A DNA stretch of 9,724 bases. Origin: Defluviitaleaceae bacterium. Lineage in GTDB: Bacteria; Bacillota_A; Clostridia; Lachnospirales; WQUN01. The notes beneath the pieces were generated by a model. The model did not search any database. It was not told where the DNA came from and saw only the letters and a list, made by a program, of their open reading frames with translations. The stretch spans positions 1 through 9,724 of the forward strand of contig WREB01000024.1 of NCBI GenBank assembly GCA_009779525.1, read 5' to 3'. The position numbers and the translations under genes are program-made. Positions 1-4,650 of the stretch are shown here, one piece after another (position 1 is the stretch's first letter; each line of letters begins with the position of its first letter).

Positions 1-440
1 AAGGGCCCGGCGTTGACGACGTCCGATATGTCGAGGAGTTCGACGTTTGTTTCGGGGAAGTCGGCGACCGGCCCGTAGACCGAGGGTTCGCCGTCTTCGT
101 CCTCCGGTTCGTACGGGATGTATTCAAATTTGACCCCGTACGCCTCGTAGTCCTCATCAAAGTTGTCGGCGAGCCATCCGTGCTCGATCAATTCCGGCCC
201 GCCGACGTTTACGCGGTAAATAACCGTTTCGACGAGCTCCGCGACTATTGATTCGTCCTCTTCGGGTTCGGGCGTCGGCGCGGGAGTAGCGGTCGGCTGT
301 GGCGTGGGCGTCGCGGTGGGCGCCGCCGTGGGAGAAGGAGTCGGATTTTCGTCCGCGCCGCCCCCGCCGCATCCGGCCGAAGCCAAGCTCATGGCGAGGC
401 CTATCGCCGCCGCCAAAATCATCGTTTTTTTCAAAAACAT
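1..440 (-). CDS. Lipoprotein with Pro/Thr-rich stalk and malectin-like domain (partial, C-terminus off the window)
   Basis: The frame read leftward from the ATG at 440-438 stays open to the window edge, giving 146 residues. Residues 1-23 form a signal peptide with a Lys pair at 4-5 and a hydrophobic core. It ends in S-A-G-C, so Cys24 is the likely lipidated residue; the usual Leu at -3 is Ser here, so the lipobox is slightly off consensus. A Gly run is followed by a low-complexity Thr/Pro/Ala stalk (about 32-59), then an acidic stretch. From about residue 74, YRVNVGGPE followed by GWLADNF closely resembles the opening of malectin/malectin-like carbohydrate-binding domains, which often sit in cell-surface proteins. 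A weak Shine-Dalgarno (AAAGAG, complement of 450-455) lies ten bases before the start. The gene is divergent from the ATPase operon. Its likely role is surface binding of a glycan or of peptidoglycan-associated sugar, inferred from the fold only. The malectin assignment is moderately sure; the lipoprotein call is firmer. Confidence 0.78.
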   Translation of the reverse strand, partial: MFLKKTMILAAAIGLAMSLASAGCGGGGADENPTPSPTAAPTATPTPQPTATPAPTPEPEEDESIVAELVETVIYRVNVGGPELIEHGWLADNFDEDYEAYGVKFEYIPYEPEDEDGEPSVYGPVADFPETNVELLDISDVVNAGP

Positions 441-467
441 TAAATCACGCTCTTTCGTTTGATATAG

Positions 468-492
468 GGACGCGACCCGGCGGGCCGCGTCC
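468..492 (-). promoter_or_regulatory. Hairpin in the putative 5' leader of the lipoprotein gene
   Basis: GGACGCG (468-474) pairs with CGCGTCC (486-492). After one mismatch, CCC (476-478) can pair with GGG (482-484) around a three-base loop. The hairpin lies between the candidate leftward promoter and the ribosome site of the lipoprotein gene, so it would be in the 5' leader of that mRNA. No T-run follows on either strand, so it does not look like a simple terminator. Any regulatory role is a guess. Confidence 0.35.
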
Positions 493-513
493 GCATACGC
501 TTCTTCTGTAGAT

Positions 514-543
514 AATATATCATACCGTTTTGCCCGCGCGCAA
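514..543 (-). promoter_or_regulatory. Candidate sigma-70-type promoter for the lipoprotein gene
   Basis: On the minus strand, TTGCGC (543-538) is followed after 18 bases by TATATT (519-514), inside the most AT-rich stretch of the divergent region. The -10 box is five of six to consensus and the -35 box only three of six. Transcription from here would give a leader of roughly 65-70 bases containing the hairpin at 468-492. The AT-rich run offers other -10 registers, so the exact boxes are uncertain. Confidence 0.35.
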
Positions 544-586
544 TTGAGCGGTTTTGCCAATCGTCCCTTAGTTTCGCGGCCAAAGC

Positions 587-615
587 TTGAACGCCGCGCC
601 ACGCGGGGTTATAAT
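587..615 (+). promoter_or_regulatory. Strong sigma-70-type promoter driving the ATPase-oxidoreductase operon
   Basis: TTGAAC (587-592), a 17-base spacer, and a perfect TATAAT (610-615). The expected transcription start is about seven bases past the -10 box, at 621-622, which is the first base of the ATG at 622 or its neighbour. The mRNA would therefore have no leader. It is the best promoter match I saw in the window, and it sits where an operon promoter is needed. Confidence 0.72.
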
Positions 616-621
616 CCTGCG

Positions 622-1302
622 ATGCAAACCGCAGGAATTAAAAGGCTAACTATTTTCGCGGGCCACTACGGAAGCGGGAAAACGCTCGTCGCGGTCAACT
701 ACGCGCGGTATTTGAAGCAACATTATGACCGCGCGGCGCTTTTCGATCTGGACATCGTCAACCCGTATTTCCGCGCGGCAGATTTCAATGAGATTTTGCG
801 CGGAAGCGGAATCGAATGCGTGAGTTCGCCGTTCGCCAACACAAGCGTCGACATTCCCGCGCTGCCCGCCGGCATAAACAGGATCTTCGACGACCCGGGG
901 TTAGCCGCGGTCATAGACATAGGCGGCGACGACAGGGGGGCGACGGCGCTCGGAGGCCACGCGGAAAGAATCGCACGCGAGGATTACGAAATGCTTCTCG
1001 TGGTTAACGTTTTCCGCCCGCAATCGCGCAACATTCACGAGATTTTACAAATTAAAAACGATATTTCGCTATCATCGCGGCTCCCCTTCACGGGCATAAT
1101 AAACAATGCCAACCTCGGCGCGTCGACTTCACTTGAGGATATTTACGAAAGCATTCCGTTAATCGAAGAAGTTTCGGCAATTACGGGCCTACCGGTGAAA
1201 TTCGCCTCGATGGCCCGAAGCCTTTGCGAAACCGGCCGCATGGAGCGAAGCGACGTTTTTCCGATGGACATAACCGAGCATTTTAAATGGGAGTTGAGAT
1301 AG
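622..1302 (+). CDS. ParA/MinD-like (SIMIBI-class) P-loop ATPase heading the oxidoreductase operon
   Basis: This is a cytosolic 226-residue nucleotide-binding protein. Walker A is GHYGSGKT at 14-21. DLDIVNPYFR (42-51) fits the switch I region, and VIDIGGDD (97-104) fits Walker B/switch II of ParA/MinD/CooC-like ATPases. The signature lysine of the deviant Walker A (second position of GKGGxGKT) is His15 here. The frame is open back to a TTG at 544, but that stretch contains the promoter, and homology-like sequence begins just after the ATG at 622, so 622 is chosen. No Shine-Dalgarno precedes it; translation is probably leaderless. The stop at 1300-1302 abuts the ATG of the ferredoxin-like gene. 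Genes of this type commonly precede 2-oxoacid:ferredoxin oxidoreductase genes in Clostridia, but their role is not established as far as I know. A maturation or assembly factor, by analogy with other SIMIBI metallochaperone ATPases, is a hypothesis only. Confidence 0.9.
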   Translation: MQTAGIKRLTIFAGHYGSGKTLVAVNYARYLKQHYDRAALFDLDIVNPYFRAADFNEILRGSGIECVSSPFANTSVDIPALPAGINRIFDDPGLAAVIDIGGDDRGATALGGHAERIAREDYEMLLVVNVFRPQSRNIHEILQIKNDISLSSRLPFTGIINNANLGASTSLEDIYESIPLIEEVSAITGLPVKFASMARSLCETGRMERSDVFPMDITEHFKWELR

Positions 1303-1509
1303 ATGGCCGTCGTAACCGTAAACGAAAACATATGCCAGGGCTGCGGGCTTTGCGTTAACGCGTGTCCGAAGAAGATCGTCGAGCTTATCAAGGGTAGGCT
1401 CAACGCGCGCGGCTTTCACCCAGCGGGCGTAACTAAACCCGAAGCCTGCACAGGTTGCGCGTTTTGCGCCGTAATGTGTCCGGATGTCGCGATTATGGTC
1501 GAGAAATGA
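1303..1509 (+). CDS. 2x[4Fe-4S] ferredoxin-like delta subunit of 2-oxoacid:ferredoxin oxidoreductase
   Basis: A 68-residue protein with two full CxxCxxCxxxCP motifs: Cys11, 14, 17, 21 and Cys49, 52, 55, 59. It should hold two [4Fe-4S] clusters and carry electrons from the TPP-bearing catalytic subunits to external ferredoxin. Two such motifs in a small protein next to alpha, beta and gamma genes match the delta (VorD/KorD/PorD-like) subunit. The ATG follows the upstream stop with no gap. A GGGAG site at 1289-1293, inside the end of the ATPase gene, is nine bases away, so the two genes are probably translationally coupled. The alpha-subunit gene starts 14 bases after the stop. It could be called simply a 4Fe-4S ferredoxin, but its place in the operon favours a dedicated subunit. 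Confidence 0.93.
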   Translation: MAVVTVNENICQGCGLCVNACPKKIVELIKGRLNARGFHPAGVTKPEACTGCAFCAVMCPDVAIMVEK

Positions 1510-1511
1510 TT

Positions 1512-1519
1512 GGGGGAAG
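1512..1519 (+). promoter_or_regulatory. Ribosome binding site fixing the VorB start
   Basis: GGGGGAAG ends four bases before the ATG at 1524. The reading frame is open further upstream to an ATG at 1455, but that start lies inside the ferredoxin-like gene and has no comparable site. MPDKVLMKGNEA from 1524 matches the usual beginning of this subunit. Confidence 0.6.
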
Positions 1520-1523
1520 CCGT

Positions 1524-2576
1524 ATGCCTGACAAAGTCTTGATGAAGGGTAACGAGGCGATCGCGGAGGCGGCGGTCGCCGCCGGGTGCCGCCATTATTT
1601 CGGCTACCCGATCACCCCGCAAAACGAGATCGGCGCGTACATGTCGAAGCGCCTGCCCCAAATAGGCGGGGTTTTTTTGCAGGCGGAGAGCGAGATCGCG
1701 GCGATAAACATGGTGCTGGGCGCTTCGGCCGCGGGCAAACGGGCGATGACGACAAGCAGCAGCCCGGGTGTCGCGCTTAAGGGCGAGGGGCTTTCGTACA
1801 TGGCCGGCTGCGACCTTCCGGCGGTAGTCGCCAACGTGCAGCGCGGCGGGCCGGGGCTCGGAAGCATCCAGCCGTCGCAGGCGGATTATTTTTTGGCGAC
1901 GCGTTCCGCCGGGCACGGCGATTTCCGTATGATCACGCTTGCGCCGGGCGGCGTGCAGGAAATGTTCGATCTCACGTACGAGGCGTTTTGGCTCGCGGAC
2001 AGGTACCGCGTCGCCTGCATGATCCTCACGGACGGCGTGCTCGGGCAGATGATGGAGCCGGTCGCATTTTACGCGAAGCCGGAAAGGGAGCTGCCCGCGA
2101 AGGACTGGGCCGTCACCGGGACCGGGGGGAAACGCGGCAACAACGTCGTCAACTCGCTTTTCATGGAGCCCGAGGAGCTCGAGCGCGTCAATCTCGAACG
2201 CTACGCGCGCTACGGGCAAATCGAGGAGGACGAACCGCGCCACGAACAATACATGACCGAAGGCGCCGAAATTATAGTGACCGCGTACGGCGCCGCCTCT
2301 CGCGCCGCCAAAAACGCGGTGGACGCGCTTCGGGGCGAAGGCGCGAAGGTGGGCCTGATCAGGCCCGTGACGCTGTGGCCGTTCCCTAAGAAGGCGTTTT
2401 TAAATTTGGCGAAAAGCGCCAAGGCTTTTTTAACGGTCGAGATGAGCATGGGCCAAATGATAGACGACGTTAGGCTTTCGATCGAATGCCTGCGGCCGGT
2501 GACGCTTTGCTCGCGCGTGGGCGGAGTCGTGCTTCAACCGGGCGACATCATAGAAAAAGTAAGGGAATTGCTTTAA
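1524..2576 (+). CDS. vorB: 2-oxoacid:ferredoxin oxidoreductase alpha subunit, VorB type (3-methyl-2-oxobutanoate)
   Basis: A 350-residue cytosolic subunit. With the beta, gamma and delta subunits it catalyses the CoA-dependent oxidative decarboxylation of a 2-oxoacid to acyl-CoA and CO2, reducing ferredoxin. The N-terminal pyrimidine-binding domain shows MKGNEAIAEAA (7-17), GYPITPQNE (27-35), QAESE (53-57), the TTSSSPG stretch (76-82) and RGGPGLG (107-113). ILTDGVLGQMMEP lies in the middle, and the C-terminal part (from about 245) fits the transketolase-C-like domain. This pattern and the 350-residue length recall the VorB group (branched-chain 2-oxoacids from Val, Leu, Ile). Separating VorB from 2-oxoglutarate (KorA) enzymes by eye is less certain, so the substrate is tentative. 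The gene lies between the delta and beta genes, with a 46-base gap before beta. No truncation or missing motif is visible. Confidence 0.92.
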   Translation: MPDKVLMKGNEAIAEAAVAAGCRHYFGYPITPQNEIGAYMSKRLPQIGGVFLQAESEIAAINMVLGASAAGKRAMTTSSSPGVALKGEGLSYMAGCDLPAVVANVQRGGPGLGSIQPSQADYFLATRSAGHGDFRMITLAPGGVQEMFDLTYEAFWLADRYRVACMILTDGVLGQMMEPVAFYAKPERELPAKDWAVTGTGGKRGNNVVNSLFMEPEELERVNLERYARYGQIEEDEPRHEQYMTEGAEIIVTAYGAASRAAKNAVDALRGEGAKVGLIRPVTLWPFPKKAFLNLAKSAKAFLTVEMSMGQMIDDVRLSIECLRPVTLCSRVGGVVLQPGDIIEKVRELL

Positions 2577-2610
2577 CGAAAATAATTTCCGGTTTATCCT
2601 GAAATCATAG

Positions 2611-2616
2611 AAGGAG
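2611..2616 (+). promoter_or_regulatory. Consensus ribosome binding site of the beta subunit
   Basis: AAGGAG with a six-base gap to the ATG at 2623. It is the best Shine-Dalgarno match in this operon and fixes the start in a 46-base spacer that otherwise holds only a small imperfect hairpin (2585-2605, five paired bases, one mismatch, then two more pairs). Confidence 0.7.
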
Positions 2617-2622
2617 CCTGTC

Positions 2623-3372
2623 ATGGCCGTTGTGTTTAAAAAACCCGAAGCGCTGTCACAAACGCATATGCGTTACTGCCCGGGCTGCGGGCACGGTATC
2701 ATTCACCGCCTTGTCGCCGAAGCGATCGACGAAAACGGCGCGTTAAGCAAAACAGTCGGGGTCGCACCGGTCGGCTGCTCGGTTTTCGCGTACGAATACT
2801 TCAGCTGCGACATGGTGCAGGCCGCGCATGGGCGCGCGCCGGCAGTCGCGACGGGAATAAAGCGCGCCAGCCCCGACAGCCTCGTCTTCACCTACCAGGG
2901 CGACGGCGACCTCGCCGCCATCGGCTGCGCCGAAACGGTGCACGCCGCGGCGCGCGGCGAAAACATCACGATCATATTCGTCAACAACGCCGTTTACGGC
3001 ATGACCGGCGGGCAGATGGCGCCGACGACCCTCAAGGGCCAGGTTACGCAGACTTCGCCCTACGGCAGGGACGAATCTAGCGCCGGTATGCCGATCAGGG
3101 TTTGCGAGATGCTCGCGACGCTAGAGAGCGCGTACTATATCGAGCGCGTCTCGATCGATTGCGTCAAAAGCGTAATGGCCGCAAAAAAGGCGATATCAAA
3201 GGCGTTCAGGTACCAAGCCGAAAAAAGGGGCTTTACGCTGATTGAGGTCGTCTCAAACTGCCCGACGTACTGGGGCGTAAGCCCGGTCGAGTCGCTCGAC
3301 TTTATCCGCGACAAGATGCTTCCCTATTATCCGCCGGGCGTCTTCAAAGATAAGGCCGGTGGCGCGGCATGA
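2623..3372 (+). CDS. 2-oxoacid:ferredoxin oxidoreductase beta subunit, thiamine-pyrophosphate binding (VorA/KorB type)
   Basis: A 249-residue subunit that binds TPP and the proximal [4Fe-4S] cluster. CPGCGHG at 19-25 gives Cys19 and Cys22; Cys52 (in APVGCS) and Cys213 (in SNCP) complete the usual four cluster ligands. HGRA is at 69-72. The TPP/Mg motif runs from GDGD (93-96) to NN (121-122), followed by VYGMTGGQMAPTT, which is typical of 2-oxoacid:ferredoxin oxidoreductase beta subunits. The length fits the short-beta enzymes made of separate subunits. Its stop overlaps the start of the gamma gene (ATGA at 3369-3372), so the two are translationally coupled. Gene names vory (vorA, vorC, korB) between organisms, so no symbol is given. 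All catalytic residues appear intact. Confidence 0.93.
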   Translation: MAVVFKKPEALSQTHMRYCPGCGHGIIHRLVAEAIDENGALSKTVGVAPVGCSVFAYEYFSCDMVQAAHGRAPAVATGIKRASPDSLVFTYQGDGDLAAIGCAETVHAAARGENITIIFVNNAVYGMTGGQMAPTTLKGQVTQTSPYGRDESSAGMPIRVCEMLATLESAYYIERVSIDCVKSVMAAKKAISKAFRYQAEKRGFTLIEVVSNCPTYWGVSPVESLDFIRDKMLPYYPPGVFKDKAGGAA

Positions 3373-3908
3373 AGCGCGTATTAATTTCTGGCTTCGGCGG
3401 CCAGGGCATCCAGTTCGCCGGCAAGTTTTTAGCCAACGCCGCGATGATTATGGGCATGGAAGTGACGTACTTCCCGTCCTACGGCCCCGAAACCAGAGGC
3501 GGGGCGTCGTTTTGCCATATAATCATATCGGACGCCGCAATCGGGTCGCCCGTGGTGGTCGTCCCCGACATACTTTTTTGCCTAAGCCTGCCCGCGCTCG
3601 AAAAGTTCGAGGCAACACTTGCGCCGGGCGGCGTTGTATACGTCGACGATTCGCTGATAAACCGGAAAGTCTGCGGGATCCCTGACAATTCGGCGGCCGT
3701 CTACATCCCGGCGACCAGGCTCGCGTTCGAGCATGGCCTCGAGGGGCTCGGCAACATGATAATGGTCGGCGCTTCCATATGCCGCGACGCGATCTGCGAT
3801 AAAAAAATCGTCGGCGAAGCGATGGGCCGCGTCATATCGGCGCGTAAACGTGACATGTACGAGGCTAACATCAAGGCGATAGAAATCGGCTTCGGCTTTA
3901 TTAAATAA
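3369..3908 (+). CDS. 2-oxoacid:ferredoxin oxidoreductase gamma subunit
   Basis: A 179-residue catalytic-domain III subunit. GFGGQGI at 8-14 and PSYGPETRGG at 36-45 are the signature motifs of the gamma (VorC/KorC/PorC) family, which contributes to CoA binding and the subunit interface. Its start overlaps the beta stop by four bases. With it the operon encodes all four subunits expected of a heterotetrameric enzyme. The last codons (G-F-G-F-I-K-stop) have a near-identical DNA copy 82 bases downstream, outside the gene; see the repeat entries. No usual intrinsic terminator follows. Confidence 0.93.
   Translation: MKRVLISGFGGQGIQFAGKFLANAAMIMGMEVTYFPSYGPETRGGASFCHIIISDAAIGSPVVVVPDILFCLSLPALEKFEATLAPGGVVYVDDSLINRKVCGIPDNSAAVYIPATRLAFEHGLEGLGNMIMVGASICRDAICDKKIVGEAMGRVISARKRDMYEANIKAIEIGFGFIK
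3888..3908 (+). repeat. Direct repeat copy 1: 3' end of the gamma-subunit gene
   Basis: The last seven codons of the gamma gene, including its stop, match 3970-3990 at 20 of 21 positions (T/C at 3902 against 3984). Similarity continues loosely for about ten bases beyond the stop if one base is inserted. Encodes G-F-G-F-I-K-stop. Confidence 0.75.
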
Positions 3909-3931
3909 TTAAACAAGACTGAGCCGCTGTC

Positions 3932-3953
3932 ATTGCGGCCCCCGAGCCGCAAT
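3932..3953. repeat. Palindromic (REP-like) element in the post-operon spacer
   Basis: ATTGCGGC (3932-3939) and GCCGCAAT (3946-3953) form a perfect 8-bp stem around a six-base loop. GCCGC at 3923-3927 can instead pair with GCGGC at 3935-3939, so two exclusive folds exist. The form of an ATTGCG... stem followed by AATCTC resembles dispersed intergenic palindromes seen in many bacterial genomes. No T-run follows, so it is not a textbook terminator, though it could protect the 3' end of the mRNA. Confidence 0.5.
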
Positions 3954-3955
3954 CT

Positions 3956-3971
3956 CCCGGGTTAAACCCGG
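3956..3971. repeat. Short palindrome, first copy of a shared 16-base motif
   Basis: CCCGGGTTAAACCCGG contains an inverted repeat (CCGGGTT / AACCCGG). It differs at one base from 6323-6338, which follows the first ligase gene. Two copies, both in intergenic DNA just past a gene end, suggest a dispersed repeat family. Confidence 0.55.
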
Positions 3972-3990
3972 CTTCGGCTTTATCAAATAA
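3970..3990 (+). repeat. Direct repeat copy 2: displaced copy of the gamma-gene 3' end
   Basis: Matches 3888-3908 at 20 of 21 bases but lies in the spacer, out of frame with the gamma gene. The palindromes at 3932-3953 and 3956-3971 lie between the two copies, the latter overlapping this copy by two bases. This fits insertion of a palindromic element with local duplication, or unequal recombination. It is not a gene. Confidence 0.7.
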
Positions 3991-4022
3991 ATTAACGAAA
4001 CACCGCGAAGGTAGGCGATCAT

Positions 4023-4580
4023 ATGGCGTCAGGCGTAAACCGCGAAATAGGCGAGCGCATCAAGGGCGTCCGCGAACTGAGCGAAATAAGCGTATCGGAG
4101 CTGGCGAACCGGGTCGATTCGACCGAAGGCCAGCTTTCGCGCTACGAATCCGGCGAGGACGACATCCCGCTAAGCGTGCTTCATAAAATTTCCGTCGAGT
4201 TTGGGATGGACGTCACAGAGCTTTTGGTCGGCGAGGCCGCGAAGCTTTCGACCTACTCCGTCATACGCAAGGGAAGGGGAATCGGGGTCGACAGGCGCGA
4301 GGCGTATCATTACAAGGCGCTTGCCTACAACTTTTCGCACAGGAAAGTCGACCCCTACCTAGTTACGATTCCGGTAAAGCCCGACGACGAGCCCCTTTTG
4401 CCCAACACGCACGGCGGGCAGGAGTTCCACTACTGCATCAAGGGCTCGTTCGTCATAAAAATAGACAGGCACGAAATCACGGTCCGCGAAGGCGACGCGA
4501 TCTATTTCAACTCCGAATGCCCGCACGCGATGAAAGCGCTTGGCGGGGCCGACGCGCAAGTGCTTGTGATCGTGATATGA
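4023..4580 (+). CDS. XRE-family transcriptional regulator with C-terminal cupin sensor domain
   Basis: A 185-residue cytosolic DNA-binding protein. The N-terminal helix-turn-helix spans about 7-70, with the pattern SVSELANRV..TEGQLSRYESG. A cupin (about 110-185) follows: His130 and Glu134, then Gly141, make motif 1, and GDAIYFNSECPH (157-168) makes motif 2 with His168. The first His of classical cupin motif 1 is Asn128 here, so metal binding may be partial or the pocket may bind a ligand directly. XRE-cupin regulators usually sense small metabolites and control adjacent catabolic genes. AAGGTAGG (4008-4015) lies seven bases before the ATG. It is followed after 70 bases by an acyl-CoA synthetase gene, its most likely target. 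The ligand is unknown. Confidence 0.92.
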   Translation: MASGVNREIGERIKGVRELSEISVSELANRVDSTEGQLSRYESGEDDIPLSVLHKISVEFGMDVTELLVGEAAKLSTYSVIRKGRGIGVDRREAYHYKALAYNFSHRKVDPYLVTIPVKPDDEPLLPNTHGGQEFHYCIKGSFVIKIDRHEITVREGDAIYFNSECPHAMKALGGADAQVLVIVI

Positions 4581-4597
4581 GGGGCAAATACAAGTAA

Positions 4598-4632
4598 GCC
4601 GCGCCGCGCCAAGTTGCGCGTCGACGCGCGGC
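4598..4632. promoter_or_regulatory. Inverted repeat and 14-base palindrome between regulator and ligase (candidate operator)
   Basis: GCCGCGC (4598-4604) pairs with GCGCGGC (4626-4632). Inside the right half is a perfect 14-base palindrome, GCGCGTCGACGCGC (4616-4629). It lies in the 70-base gap between the XRE-cupin gene and the ligase gene. It could be an operator for a dimeric regulator, an RNA hairpin that tunes expression of the ligase, or GC-rich chance. No T-run follows. Confidence 0.35.
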
Positions 4633-4650
4633 GTCCATGGGAGCGGCGAA

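Noticed and set aside
262..350. GC-rich short-period repeat as a possible CRISPR or minisatellite
   Set aside because: It is the coding sequence of the Thr/Pro stalk read on the minus strand; the periodicity is that of TP codons.
544..621. TTG at 544 as the start of the ATPase
   Set aside because: The extra 26 residues would be encoded by the promoter region, do not look like the family, and the strong -10 box lies inside them.
1455..1523. ATG at 1455 as the start of VorB
   Set aside because: It lies inside the ferredoxin-like gene. The ATG at 1524 has a good ribosome site and gives the family's normal N-terminus.
1416..2249. A 277-codon antisense open frame across the VorB gene
   Set aside because: The product is Arg/His-rich with no recognisable motif, and the plus strand holds a clear conserved enzyme gene. 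In GC-rich DNA such frames open by codon bias.
2585..2605. Imperfect hairpin between alpha and beta genes
   Set aside because: Only five plus two pairs around a mismatch, AT-rich outer stem; too weak to call a control element.
3359..3685. A 108-codon plus-strand frame overlapping the gamma gene
   Set aside because: Arg-rich and out of frame with the clearly conserved gamma subunit; a shadow.
3909..4000. Intrinsic terminator after the gamma gene
   Set aside because: The hairpins are good, but no run of T follows either of them. I list them as repeats.
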